Shown here: piece by piece, positions 25,935 to 37,556 of the stretch
Position numbering within the stretch: position 1 is the stretch's first letter
Layout: every line of letters begins with the position of its first letter
Program-made: the position numbers and the translations under genes
DNA from: Patellaria atrata CBS 101060
Lineage: Eukaryota; Ascomycota; Dothideomycetes; Patellariales; Patellariaceae
Assembly (NCBI GenBank): GCA_010093705.1
Contig: MU006118.1
Coordinates: 53,256 to 117,255 of the forward strand
DNA length: 64,000 bases
Reading direction: 5' to 3'
The notes under the pieces: generated by a model
Told to the model about the DNA's origin: nothing
Databases searched by the model: none
Seen by the model: the letters and a program-made list of their open reading frames with translations, nothing else

Positions 25935-27103
25935 ATTGTTGCAGACGGTAGGCAGTTGCAAGTAGATGATAGCGTTTCATGGTGAAATTTGCTATTTGAT
26001 AAAGTTGGTTCGATGAGATATTGTAAGGGATAACCTTGAGGACGCAAAAGAAGAGCCTGGAGGGTAGCATTATAAGTATGAGGTGTTGTTTGTTATGAAG
26101 GAAAAGTAGAAACTGTGATGCAGATTAGAAGATATTTTTTAGAGTAGATGTTATGTAGTCAAAAACCTTGGACCCTCCAACCGTAAACCGTGGTAAGGAG
26201 GTAACACATATTCCTCGGGGGACTCTGGCTCCTTCATCTGGGCTCAAAGACCTGGTGATCCTCTCAACACCTCAGTAACGACCGATCTGCGACGATGGTG
26301 TCTCCCATTTCACGCCTGGGGGTATCTTTCCGCTAGAAGGGGCCCAGGATTGCAGTTGCAGTTTGGGCGTCGGTGCGGAAGAGGTGAGGATGTGACGAGG
26401 GAGGTTAGGCCTGAGATGTCAGATAGGAGTTGGCTTTCTCGTCTCTACGCTCGTCTAACATGCGTCCTATTTCTTTGAGCTTGGGGGCTTTCCGTTACTG
26501 AGTCTGGATATTGATTGATGAACCGAGTGATGATGTGTGGTACTTCATACCAGCTCTAAGCCGGCGCCCCATTCTTCCACTGTGAGTTAGTTTTCTCGGG
26601 CGAAGTCGTGGAGATGGTGTATCAAGTTTGCCATGCCATTACTTGTCGCATTTGAGGGGAAGCTTTCGGGGATGTGGTATTGATAACTGATTGGGTGAAA
26701 TTAGAATCATGATTATGAACGAGTGTTTGCTTTATACGATTAGCAAAGTCGTCTGAAGACATGCTGGATCTTTAAGAGTATATAAGAAGGTCAACTGCTG
26801 TATGGGTAAGCTCTTGGTGTGCTGTACAAACTACTCATGAGGTATCACTATCCTTGTAAGGAATCTGTAAGCAGGGTGATGCTATGTAATGTTTACTCGT
26901 CAACTCAAGAGATGGTTGACTTCAGTATTGGGCGAGTAGAAGTATAGCAGCTTGAGTAAGGGTATATCTAAATGAATACTGATTGATATGATTCTACATC
27001 ACGTGCGCCAAGCAGAACCATTTGAACCTCCACTCCAAAAGTTCCAGGCTCATGAACAATGGAGGAACACACATAGCAGCGATACACATTCCACCAGTTC
27101 ACA
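25935..27103. other. Intergenic, nothing recognised
   Basis: About 1.1 kb with no supportable frame, repeat or RNA gene; its right end is the NDUFS5 promoter. Confidence 0.55.
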
Positions 27104-27799
27104 ATGTCTTCGGGATTCGGGTTAAATGGAGGTACGTTCCAAAAGAGTCCGATTGTCTCGGCCCCTACCCTACCTCCGAATGTCTCTTTCTAGAGTCCAG
27201 CCATTTCCTAATCGCGTCTAACTGCTCCTGCAACGCTGACTATCAAAACCTCTTACGGTGCTCCTGGGGATGTGGTAAACCTATTGACTAATTAATCGAT
27301 CAACGTCACTAGGCCCTGGCCGCTGCTTTCCTTTCTGGCAGGAAGTCCTCGCCTGCTACGTCACAAACACCTCCGCCGAAGACACGTCCGGGAAGTCGAA
27401 ATGTGCTCCGGCGTTGGAGGACTATTATGAGTGTCTGCATCATAGGAAAGAGGTATATCATATCCAATTTCTTTCGTCCCAATATCCCCCGGGAATGACC
27501 AATAGTTCGCCATTCGAATCACCAGCTCAACCCAAAACTCAAACATCTCTCCCGATATCGACAGCACCAGAAATTTAACTTAAGAGTGTTTGAATGCTGA
27601 CGTGGCCTTTTCCATATAGGCAGCAAGAATTTCCGCTCTCCAAGCCGCGTACCGCAAAGGCGCCGCCGCACAATCTCGAGAAGACGCTCCAGCGCCAGGC
27701 CAGATCAGGACCTTGGGTCTACTAGACGCTACGAGGGAGGAGAAGCACATAAAGCACGGGAAGTGGATCCCGACTATGAAGGGCGAGAGTATCGCGTAG
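27104..27799 (+). CDS. NDUFS5: NADH:ubiquinone oxidoreductase subunit NDUFS5 (15 kDa)
   Basis: Exons 27104-27131, 27313-27452 and 27620-27799 give 115 residues. It is an accessory subunit of mitochondrial complex I on the intermembrane-space side. The twin CX9C motif is complete: CFPFWQEVLAC and CAPALEDYYEC, the pattern oxidised by the Mia40 pathway. The start MSSGFGLNG joins exon 2 to read GGPGRCFPFW, typical of fungal members. The C-terminus is basic (HRKEAARISALQAAYRKG). The first exon is only 28 nt and is lost if the long 181 nt intron is ignored. It is convergent with the Rad51-like gene, with 163 bases between stop codons. Confidence 0.9.
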
Positions 27800-27962
27800 G
27801 GCTTGTATCATATAAATTATGGAGTAGTATGGATGTATTCAAAATCATTTTCTGGGGATACCGTATAGTACGAAGGTGATGTGGACGACTTGATCATATC
27901 GGATTCCCGCAACTCAACCTGATCCTCAATTCGACATATAGGAGTATCATCTCAGAACCCCA

Positions 27963-29578
27963 CTAGCACATTCCCCTCACTCCAACCCCATCTCTAACCT
28001 CGTATGCCGCCCACCTCCCCACTCGTCCATCACCTCTATCCTGCACCACCTCCGCCACGTTAACCCATCTGACCGCTCTTCCATCCTTAATCTCATATAC
28101 TCCACCATCCTTCCCTGTTTCTTTCTCCCCCTCCCCATAGGCCGCCCTCGCATCAGCTGGTCCCAGTGGCAGTAAACTAAGCAACACGTGCAGATCGACG
28201 AGATGGCGGAATGGGAGGCCGAGAGCGGGTCGTGTTGGGTTGGAGGAGAAAATTGATAGGTGCTCGGTATAAATAGGTATGGTGCCAGAAATATTTGTGA
28301 ATGGTGATGGGGAAGAATGCGCAGTGTTGAGGAGAATGGTGCTAAGATCGCGAGTGTGGGTGAGCTTTGTGAGCGTTTGGAGAAGGGAGGTGAGGTGATA
28401 TTGTGCTGTTGCCCGTTAGGAGGTTCGGGGTAAGATATATTTGGGGGGTGATGGAGCGGCATGAAGTGGTATATGAGTGAAGGTGGGGAAGATAGTGGTG
28501 AAGTAGGTGGATATCAGACTTACATTGCGTGTAATTCTTCTTGATAAGTGGGCTTATGACCTGTGTGATGTTATCAATGATGATCATCCCCACACGTTCA
28601 TCCTTATTAACTGCAATGTCTACTTCTTGCTGCTTGGAATGAGGAATAGAATATGGAGCCTCCTTATCGTGCAGTAGCATTTCATCTTCCGACCCTTCAT
28701 CCTCACTATCAAGGACCACACCCTCTTTTCGGCTACGTTGTGGAACCTCCCCTTCACGTCCATCCCTCATAATAACATCCTCTTCCACCTTGGCCCCCGT
28801 CTCTTTTCTCTCCAAACCATCCCCCAACTCCTCAACAGCTTCTCTTAACCCCTCAAAGTCAAAAACACGCATAATCTTCACCTTCTCCAGCATCCCCTTA
28901 GCCACGTCGTCAAGATTGCCTCCCAAGTCCTCGATCACTGTGCCTAGTGAGCCGTTGGTTGCTTGCCTGAGGTGGATGGTCGAGATGCATTGACGGAGGC
29001 GAGAGATGATGACAGCATGAAGACGCAGAACGGAGAAGTTGCCGGTGGTGTCGATTATGGCGACGGATGAAACATGGGTGAGGAGATGAGTTGTTAGGGT
29101 GTGGAGAGCGAGCTGACCATGATATTAGAAGAAGTAGGCAATGAGTGAGTGAGCGGTTGAGTGAGTGAATAACGAGGTTGGTGAAGAAGAACCATTTTGA
29201 GGTGAGATATGATAAGGGCTCAAGGAATGAATGATATATATGTGATGTATTATTCAATACGTTCCGAGGACCAGCGCCACTTTTTGAGTGAACGCCGGAA
29301 TCTTGACTAATATGAAATTGAAAGTGATGACTAGAAAGTACAAGTATGAAGAAGTAGTAGAGAATACTCACAGCTGTCTTCCCGGTTCTCTTCTCACCGC
29401 TGATACATGTTATACCTCCAGTTCCAGAGTCAAAGCCGCCCTTTAATGCGTCGTCTATGGTTGTGCACCCTGTTCCGCAGCGTTTTCTCTTCCGAAGATT
29501 TGATGCTGATGCAATGTGTTCTGAACTATCAAGTATCACAGATGCAAGAACAGGTTGTGCTGATTCCGTCATCCTCAT
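27963..29578 (-). CDS. Rad51/RecA-family ATPase (Rad51 paralog)
   Basis: Exons 29372-29578, 28524-29112 and 27963-28405 give 412 residues. The Walker A motif GEKRTGKT lies near 61-68, preceded by GCTTIDDALKGGF, the usual lead-in of Rad51-family domains. Walker B (VGMIIIDNI) is near 243-251, followed by YHLTSLLQTLTKLTHTRDLSTILLNTAH, which fits the RecA core after ATP-binding. Such proteins assist homologous recombination. Between Walker A and B there is an acidic, low-complexity insertion (about residues 165-235, with DSEDEGSEDE). It could be a Rad55-, Rad57-, XRCC2- or Rlp1-type paralog; I cannot choose. The first intron is 259 nt, long for this window. The second (28406-28523) is phase 1 and its acceptor AACAG restores frame. 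Confidence 0.85.
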
Positions 29579-30098
29579 GCTCGCTAACCTTTAACACTCG
29601 GTGGGAATTGATTGTATCCTGTTATTTCTTGAGACACTAGGGGAAGGTGAGGCCGAACTCAACATTTCTAGGCAAGAAACTTCGTAGAAGGAGGAATTTA
29701 ATATTCATCTTTTCTCATCAAAGTGTATGAGGTTATTCGACTACACATCGCCAAGTTATCCGTACGCCATGAATTTAATCCAAAAGGTAGAAAGACCTAT
29801 TGGCAAGCTCTAGAGACAGAAAATGCCCAGCCACAGAGTCCATTAAGTCCCACGCCTTCCCACGTAATCCTTTAGAAAGAAGCGAATAACAACCCAAATC
29901 ACGTCCAATGCTACTTTGTCAGCGAATCGTCCTTATCCAGAGTCCTGCCCATAACCTGTAGGACCCATGCAAAAAGGTACAAATGTAATGTGACTGCTTA
30001 GATTGCGCACAGCCACTCCAAACTCCAACTGATGATTTTGTTCGTGCATTCATACCTTGACAATCGCTCGTACGGGGTTGATATGACTCCCCAAACAC
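29579..30098. other. Intergenic between two minus-strand genes
   Basis: Promoter of the Rad51-like gene and 3' flank of the Pal1 gene. No frame or repeat of note. Confidence 0.55.
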
Positions 30099-32207
30099 TT
30101 AAGAGACCTGCCTGTCCCGCGCGACCCCTCGTCGTCCACCCTTGAGGGACTTGACACGGCTTAGGAAGCCACCACCTGTCTTTCCCTCACCCTCATTGAA
30201 GCTATCAGTGGTCTTTGTTCTCTCCAGCCCTCGCATTGGTGAGCTAGGAGCCCTTGATCGACCCATGGAAGAGCTCTCGCCCTTATTCGTTTCTGCGGCC
30301 TTGATAGTAGCTCCCTTCTGGTCATACGCAGCATCGTAATCAGCGAAGAAAGGATTCTTCTCGTTTAACTTCACAACCCCACCTGCACTTTGAGGACCCC
30401 TCGGAATCCTGGGCTGTTCTGGTGGAGTAGAGGGTGACATAGCTCCATCACGAAAATCAAGGCGAGCCTCGGGAGAACCAACGCGCCCGCCAAATTCACG
30501 GCGTGGTTGAGAGATGCCACGGAATCTTTGAGCAATTGACTTTTTGCGGCCGAGTCCACCGTTTTGAGCAGCTTTCTCCATTGCGGCAGCTTGCATCTCC
30601 ATTTCGCGACGTTGAATATCCTTTTGGGAGGCAGGAGCGCCTTCAAGAAAGGTCGATGTACCCAAGCCTACCGATTCTTCACCATGGATTGGGTCTACAC
30701 GAGCTACAGGATCGAAAGAAGTGGTCCGGTCGACAGACGGACGCTTCTTGCTAAAAGTGTCATATGGGTTGTCGCTCCTTGTGATATTGAAATCCGTGAA
30801 ACCTTCCGCACCTCTACCGTGAAATTGATCGAGATCGATGTTCTTGTTGAGCGGTCCCGAACCCCCAAGAGCATTGTTCGCAGATCCGTCAGGAAAAGCT
30901 TGCATAGGAGCTCGATGGTCTTTCTTCCGATTGCGATGGGGGTTACAAGCGTCGAAAGGGCCGTCGTGATGGAATACTGCAGTAGAGAATTAGGATAAAA
31001 TAGTCAATATTCAAGGTTTTACGCACAACCAGCCCCATAAATTCCAGTGACATCAAGTTTATCAATCAAATCTAGTCCATGCGGTTTCTTCGTCCTCGAT
31101 GGTCGAACCTCTCTAGGCCGCCCATCCCTTTCTCTGGCATCTCTCTCTTTCCTACGTCTTTCACGCCGTCTGCGCTCTTCTTCGGAGTCTGCTGACGGTT
31201 TCTCCATCACCGAGGATTCTGAGTTGCGCCTAGGTCGACGATCTTGGGGCCTCTTAGGGGGGCTCTCGAATATGTTTAGTTCGCCCGGAGGTCCACGTGG
31301 TCGGGGTGGACCGCGCGGACGATCTCGGGGGCCATCGCTATCGTTAGATCGGGTGGGCCGATGGGACGGAAGTGGGAGAGTGCCGGTTCTGGTAGGTGCG
31401 GGACGTGTGTTCTGAGATCCGGATCCTGAAGGAGCTACAGCGCCTATGAATTGCACAGGTTAGAGCTTGAGACGACATAGGAACGGGACTCACTTACTAT
31501 ATGCAGGTGGTCGATCATTTAACTGTAGATTATGCTGTGGATTGAGATAGTCAGCGAACAGCTCTACGAATTGTCGAAATTTTACCTCCATGGTTTTGTT
31601 TCGAACAATGGAATTGACCAGAAGAAAAACCGGGTTTAAAGGGGGATATTTGCGCGTAAATACACAAGGGTGTACAGCGTACAGTTGTCACACGAACGTA
31701 GACTGTGACAGCTGCAGGGGTTTGACGTACAAAGAGTTCTTCTGCCGTGCTACTGAATTGCGTCGGTTTCGGCGACGAATTTCCCATTGTCGCCATTTCA
31801 CCCTGGACAGGCGTCCCTGTTGACGGTCTTGGGGGAGCACTCAAAGGTGGGTTGTTCTCGAATGGAGCGAGGAACGGATTCCTGGAGACTGGCCGTTCGG
31901 GGGGGGCGCTCTGTGGCGATGGGAAAGCTGGTGATGTCGTTGCCGGCGAACCTGCTCGATTGCGAAATGGATTGTTGGAGGGAAGTTCGAGGGAGAGGCC
32001 AGGAGAAGGCCTTCGATCTACAGATATTGAAATCGAAGGTCAGTAACGGTACTAATTGAAGTGGCGACAGATTGTGCTTTGAAACAGCGGGTTGTGAGAT
32101 CTGGTAAAGATGTTCGGGTAGGTAGAGTGGGAAGTGGGACTTTGGAAGGAAGCGCCCTGCAAGGAAGAGGGAGACTCACCCGGCATTGGAGGTTGAGCAA
32201 GCGACAT
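30099..32207 (-). CDS. PAL1: Pal1 family cell morphology protein
   Basis: Exons 32180-32207, 31731-32017, 31498-31534, 31027-31443 and 30099-30976 give 548 residues. Pal1 proteins act at the cell cortex and endocytic sites and help keep cell shape. The core Pal1 motif is clear across the last intron: LDLIDKLDVTGIYGAGL then FHHDGPFDACNPHRNRK and RAPMQAFP (about 240-290). Ahead of it are NNPFRNR and a Pro/Arg-rich segment with a strongly basic run (EEERRRRERRRKERDARERD). The C-terminus is disordered with phospho-type Ser-Pro sites and ends basic. The acceptor of intron 2 is ambiguous: CCACAG at 31535 was chosen because it has a branch site (GCTGAC) and gives EELFHNLQLNDRPPAYS, as in relatives. 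Confidence 0.88.
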
Positions 32208-34119
32208 GGCGGCACTATACAGCACACTACTGTGCCCTACGACCCCTGAGTACGGGGAAGAGATAAGCCAGTGAGCAATAAAGACGATGGAACAAGCAGC
32301 GTTTGCTGGTGCCTTTCAGGTTTGTATGCCTGACAACCTTGGTTGGCCGCAGTACTTGCAGGAGAAAAGGTGCGGCAAAGGGTAGGATTCTTGTTTTTCG
32401 TTGTTTAAGCGATATTTGATGTTGTCTACGTCGCTCAAGAAACGCTGGAAAGCCCAAGAATGAGAAAGGAGTTTGATTCGGTTTGTTTTGCGAGGGCGGA
32501 CCGGCAAAATTGTTTCTCGAGCGGTTGCAAAATGCAAAAAGGTGCAGATCGCCACGTCGAATACGGTAGAACTACCTTGGGAGGATACGGGAATAAAGAC
32601 GCTATGGAAGAAAGTAATCCTCGTTTTGATGATAAATGCTCAGGTACTGTGGTTGTCTGGTCGACTCTTTTGCTGAGATGCGGGGGGTTTTGAAACGGGC
32701 TTGCGACTCAGCCTCCTTCACGGTGACGGTTCAAAAAGCTGTAATGCGTGTAAAAGGTCTATTGGTATATGGCAAAATAGCAGGTAGGGTGATGCGGTTG
32801 GAAAATGCGAGGAAGATGGGAAGATGGGAAGATGGGAAGATGTACAAAAGTAGCGAAGGGGTCAACCTAAGGGATCAAGGGAAGTTTATTTTATTTCATT
32901 TGGTCCAGGTGCACCAGGTGCAGCAGCTGGTGGAATCGTCAATAATCGGAAAATAAAAAATGAAGCTGCGAAATATGGCAAGCACGACTGGTTGACTCTT
33001 TTTCAGAACCAAGCGCCCCATGGAACCTTGAGGTGAAGGGACACGTCGCTTTCAAGATTCCATTTCTTTTTGTCTCTTGATTCTTTTTATTCTTTTTGTT
33101 CACGATATAGTAATTTGATCAGTCTCCTTTTCAGCAATTATTTGTACGTCACTCGTATCTGTTTTGCGCCATGTACGGCCAGAAATGAAGGGTGAGCCTC
33201 GGGGAACGATGCAAGCTGGGCACAAGGGGAACGAGGGGCTACGAGGCGAATATGTTAAGGTACGGAGCACTCCACTCTGTAAGGTACAGTACAATACCCA
33301 GTACAGAGTACTGGACAGTAAGGTACAGGAAGTAAGGTGATTGCCTTCTATAAAATACTTCCCGTCTGCACTGTAACTACGTAGGTACATTCGCAAACCT
33401 GAAGACACTGATCTTGATATGAATACCGTTCCAATTAGCTCCTTCAAACATCTAAAATACTACTAAACTATGTATGATGTAGCCAAATGGCGGCTGAGGA
33501 GCAGATTCACTTTCTGATAATTGCAAATGCATAAAACGTCCTACACCAGCTACGTTGTCCCATAGATGCCACTTAAACCCTCCACATCGTCGTGACATAA
33601 CTACATCCGGATTGTATGTGTATACAGATTAAGGTAGTTCTAGTACTTTTGTCTAGGTATCAATTATAATCGTGTCGCCAAGTTAAAATCAGGGTCAGAC
33701 TTCAACCTGATACCTCTCCATCTTTGTCCGCTTCCAAGATCCAGCGGTCAAAGTCTGGCAGAGGCCCCGGCGCTCCTCCGCCAACACACCCGTACCGTAC
33801 CTTACTGCGTACTGGACGACTACAGGGCTTTGAGCTGAAAATCAGAAAATGATTTCCAATTCGTACAAAATAATACTGTAATGATATTTTGCGGGGAAGG
33901 AGGAAATTTACAGTAGGTTGGTGAACAAAGCTTCCCGTCCCGACTCCCGATACAGTCTAAGCCATCTCCGGCGCAAGTCCCGCCAAGCATCATTCCTTGG
34001 GCTTTGGCACGTGCGTTCATATTACTAAGGTGACTTAGGACTCCGAGGACGCCACATTCTGTTTCTATGAACGCGTCTATCTCGCTTCTACAACTCTCGC
34101 GAACGTAATTCAGTCGTTA
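32208..34119. other. Divergent intergenic region
   Basis: Promoters of Pal1 (-) and MED31 (+) with about 1.9 kb between. Contains the octamer tandem at 32811. A stretch near 33260-33345 is rich in GTAC/AAGGTA words, including the short palindrome CAGTACAGAGTACTG. No gene supported. Confidence 0.5.
32811..32842. repeat. Octamer tandem (GGAAGATG)4
   Basis: Four perfect head-to-tail copies in non-coding DNA upstream of the Pal1 gene. Confidence 0.95.
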
Positions 34120-34582
34120 ATGATGGCAGGCGAACTATCATCTCAAGAACCTCGATACGGTGGATATACTCGCTTCGAAATTGAACTCGAGGTAGGCTCA
34201 TACAACTTTCAATTACCAACTTGGGTAAAGCTAAGGGATTATACTACCGCTATAGTTCGTTCAATGCCTCGCAAATCCCTGGTATCTCACCTATCTAGCA
34301 TATCAAAAGCTTCTAGATAACCCTGAGTTCATCGCCTACCTCGATTATCTTCAGTACTTTAATCAACCAAAATATACCAAGTACCTCACGTATGTCCGGG
34401 CCATTCCCTATAGTTAGGAGTCTCAATTGATACAACGGGCTATACGCAGATATCCTGGACCGACTCTTCGAGCGTTACAGTTACTACAACAGGAAAAATT
34501 TCGAAAAGACATACTGAATCCTTCAGTCGTCATGAAATTGACTGAAGAGTTTCTGAAACCAAATACCGGCAACTGGACATGA
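34120..34582 (+). CDS. MED31: Mediator complex subunit 31 (SOH1)
   Basis: Exons 34120-34191, 34256-34389 and 34450-34582 give 112 residues. MED31 belongs to the Mediator middle module and helps RNA polymerase II transcription in the nucleus. The highly conserved family block is complete when spliced: RYGGYTRFEIELE, FVQCLANPWYLTYLA, EFIAYLDYLQYF, then YPGPTLRALQLLQQE and FRKDI. Introns are 64 and 60 nt with good signals. Two adjacent ATG codons open the gene; I took the first. The C-terminus is short, without the extensions some fungal members carry. It is convergent with the Pol III subunit gene. Confidence 0.93.
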
Positions 34583-34924
34583 TATCACCGACGTCACTCA
34601 ACTACCTAGAAGAATGCTTTCAGGTGATGGGTTGTCCATATTTCTCGATCCTCCCCTCTTCATTCCTGGACCTCTATCAGCGTACGCATAAAATGGTACT
34701 ACGGATTGAGTCATAACCGGTGACGATATTCGCCCTTAAATTTAACTCAAAATGCCCAACCTGGAAGGGGGAGGTGAAAAAACGTAAATCTAGGGTATCT
34801 CAAAACTTGGCCAACATCCTCCAACTCCATCCTGAATGAAACCCGGTCCGACGCTTTTTGTTCCGCTTATTTAGAAGGGATGAAGCAAGTAAATTCACCC
34901 TAAAAATCCCCCAAACACAAATTA
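34583..34924. other. Convergent 3' spacer
   Basis: Lies between the stop codons of MED31 and RPC11. No feature beyond presumed 3' UTRs. Confidence 0.55.
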
Positions 34925-35431
34925 TTATTCCCTCCATTGTTTTGCGCACTTCACACACTGTATCCGTTAGTATGGACCTTCGTCTTGCGACATGGACCTT
35001 ACCTTGTAGAACGAAGTCATTGGCTCGTCCGCACTGCGAATCTGTAGTTGGTAGAAGTACGCCTTCATCGAATCGCATTTCTCGTTGACGCATTTCACTG
35101 TGGAAATTAGCCCTCTATCCCTGGTTGGAGTTGATGCCGCAGTTGCGCTTCTTCCTGGAACATATTCCCGAAGTAGTTGTAACTTACCATCCGTCTTGTC
35201 AACGTTTTCCCAGGCAGCTGCTCCACCGAGCACATCTTCCACCTCCTTTCTCTTCATGTGCTTCCGCTCAAAGTACCTCTTTTCCAAGACGAATTGATAG
35301 GGACAGCTTCGGCATTCGAATCGATTCTTGCCCGCATGGTGATCAGGATCGGACATGGGGATTTGGGAGATGGTGAGCATGTTCGAACATGCAGGACAGA
35401 CTACGGCTAGGTTAGCTTTCAAATTCGTCAT
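34925..35431 (-). CDS. RPC11: RNA polymerase III subunit C11 (RPC10/RPC11)
   Basis: Exons 35188-35431, 35003-35097 and 34925-34957 give 123 residues. This TFIIS-like subunit drives RNA cleavage, termination and reinitiation by Pol III in the nucleus. The N-terminal ribbon is CPAC...CRSC, followed by the family marker DVLGGAAAWENVDKTD. The C-terminal ribbon has CVNEKC and, after the last 45 nt intron, CVKC, with the catalytic hairpin RSADEP between. Without removing the 90 nt intron at 35098-35187 the frame contains a foreign stretch in front of KCVNEKC. The last exon codes only ten residues (CVKCAKQWRE). ATG at 35431 is the first in frame. It is divergent from the ankyrin gene. Confidence 0.93.
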
Positions 35432-35860
35432 AATACGCAAGCGTCAAGCAATTAAAGATAAATGGAAAGCTGCTAAACTGACAGAGTAACATCTTCACTT
35501 ATCAGCTATGAGATCGCTAGCGAAGATTTCGAGAGTAGTCACCTATTGTACATCTAGAAGTATAGAAGTGGTGGGGTTCTAAACTATTTTCTATGCAAAA
35601 GTTAAACCTAGAGTGATCAACGCTTGGCGGTGGGATGAAACCACCTCAGAAACCGAGCCTCCAAACAGACGCGCAGGAGGCTTGGGGGCTCACCTCATAT
35701 CTTACCTCTTACCTATATCTAACTACTATTCGAGTTTTGTCTTGCACCAAAGTCACCTCGAATTCCCTCTCTTACAAGTTATTCTAGAGCTCCGATTCAG
35801 TAACAACCCCCCGCAGCACTTACTATTAACCCCAACGTCACCGGCTTCACATACACAGAT
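35432..35860. promoter_or_regulatory. Shared divergent promoter region, RPC11 / ankyrin gene
   Basis: The two genes start 429 bases apart on opposite strands, so both promoters must lie here. No specific element is recognised. Confidence 0.5.
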
Positions 35861-36576
35861 ATGGCTGACGAGGTACGCTAGGCCTGCTAATCAGGTTACT
35901 TCCACCATGTAAGTTTCGGTCACTAACCAAATATCGCAGGGTGCTTCCCCTCGCGAACTCGTCCTAGAAGCCTGCCGTAGGAATAACACCGAACTCCTCG
36001 AGGAAGTCATAGAGAGCATATCCAGCAAACCCCCGAAAGGACAAGGTACAGCAGAGGTAGCAAAACTACTCAACAATGCACAGGATGGTATCGGAAACGG
36101 CGTATTACATCTTGCCGCAACGAACGGTAGTTGTGCGTCCACTTTCCCGGCCAAGCTGATTATCGAGGCTAACATGGTTTGAAGACGAGGTCCTGGATAT
36201 TCTGCTAGATCAAGAGGGCCTCGAGATAGACGAAGTGGATAGACTGGAGAAAGATACGCCGCTGCATAAGGCTGTGAGATATGTGAACTCTCATACTAAG
36301 GATGAGTGGGAGAGTGCACATCTGATTGTGGAGATATTACTGGACGCTGGCTGCGACCCTAGGTGCGTTAACCCCGAATCAACATTACCAAGTACCTAAC
36401 CCATGTTTTGCAGGATACGGAATAAAGCTAAGCTCCGACCTATCGATCTCGTCGACCCTCGGAATACGGAACTGCGTAAGATTCTACAAAACGCAGAGTT
36501 CACGATGATGGCTGGTGATGATGTGGTCGAAGAGGAAGACGACGGGCCTACGGGGAGTGCAAGTGATAGCGAGTGA
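35861..36576 (+). CDS. Small ankyrin-repeat protein
   Basis: Exons 35861-35872, 35940-36132, 36185-36362 and 36414-36576 give 181 residues. The first exon codes just MADE. Ankyrin features are clear: NGVLHLAATNGS joined by splicing to YEVLDILLDQEGL, then DTPLHKAVRYVN and AHLIVEILLDAGCDPR, and finally NKAKLRPIDLVDPRNTELRKIL. The acidic tail is EEEDDGPTGSASDSE. It resembles the yeast YGL242C-type small ankyrin proteins of unknown role. Ankyrin repeats bind other proteins; no partner can be inferred. Confidence 0.87.
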
Positions 36577-37087
36577 GCATAGTATGAGGCGGGATATGTA
36601 AGATAGAGATTGAGCGCAGCTTAAATGTACCAGGCTGGATGCGCCTAGACATAGAAAATACCGCACAGGTCACAGAGGTATAGAAGAATCAAGTAGGAAT
36701 TCCGCGGATATATTTGCGGATTCTGATAGGAGAGGATCAGACCTTTGGCGTCGAGATACAGCTATAGACTTACAAGCTCAAAATAGATTAAGAGTATATG
36801 GTATAGGATAACCTGATTCGCGTTCAGCATGCATGGTCTATGGCTATCTCAATGATCGAATATGAATATCGCAAAGAGGGTATTGAGAATCTGTATTCCA
36901 GGTATGGCCCTTCGACGGTTATCGTCCCTTCTTGCCCTCACGCGTTCTCGCACACCCAACGCTCCTGAAAGTTAACTTCGTTCTCTCCTGTCCGAAGCTA
37001 GTAAATTGAAGAGCACCATATTCCTGCTATTCCTGCACCTGAGCTAGGCATTAACGAACGACTTGATCACTTTCTAGATCAGGAATT
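36577..37087. other. Convergent intergenic spacer
   Basis: Between the 3' ends of the ankyrin and SF3B5 genes. No gene or repeat recognised. Confidence 0.55.
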
Positions 37088-37342
37088 TCAATCTCTCACC
37101 TCTGGCGGCTTCCCCACAGGCTGTATCATCTTATTGAGAAAAAATGCGCGTATCTTCTCCTTCGGTTCGCCATATCCGATGGCCATATAATGCAGAAGAG
37201 GCTGATGGCCCACATAGGAGGCGTAGCTATCACGCATGATATTAGAGGTCCATTCAAACTTTGTTGTGTCAGGGTGAGTGGTGCCAATATAGCGGGCTTG
37301 GAGCTGTTCAAGCTGTTGCTGTGCGCGGAGTTTGTCGGCCAT
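37088..37342 (-). CDS. SF3B5: Splicing factor 3B subunit 5 (SF3b10)
   Basis: A single exon of 84 residues. This small subunit sits in the SF3b part of U2 snRNP and supports branch-site recognition in the nucleus. The family pattern is obvious: LEQLQARYIGTTHPDTTKFEW, then NIMRDSYASYVGH, LLHYMAIGYGEPKEKIR and a Pro-rich end. Human and yeast members are 85-86 residues, so length fits. The frame is open upstream of the ATG at 37342, but MADKLRAQQQ is the expected start, so the upstream part is leader. It is divergent from the next gene with 214 bases between ATGs. Confidence 0.94.
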   Translation of the reverse strand: MADKLRAQQQLEQLQARYIGTTHPDTTKFEWTSNIMRDSYASYVGHQPLLHYMAIGYGEPKEKIRAFFLNKMIQPVGKPPEVRD

Positions 37343-37556
37343 TGTGACGTTGGATAAGGTAAGAGGGGTCTGAATTGATGCGGGCGCGGAGTTAGTGAGA
37401 GTAGATGAGACCGGGAAGGTTGATAAGTTGAAGGCTCGGAGGAGCCAAGACTTGCCGCAGCTGGAAGACTTCAACATCACTCTGCACGTCTACTGTACAG
37501 TAGCACTACAGTAGAGAACAAAATAACACCAGAACCCATATTGTTCGATCCCGAGA

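Noticed and set aside
27977-28462. 161-residue minus-strand frame over the Rad51-like gene
   Set aside because: Different frame from the one giving RecA-family core sequence; the spliced model explains the region.
33260-33345. Dense GTAC palindromes as a possible regulatory hairpin
   Set aside because: Short words recur (AAGGTAC, CAGTAC) but no stable, consistent stem or repeat unit emerges; similar words occur at 38300 and 54650, so it may be local composition.
37343-37480. N-terminal extension of SF3B5 by 46 residues
   Set aside because: Family members start directly at the MADK-type N-terminus and are 84-86 residues; the upstream frame is leader.
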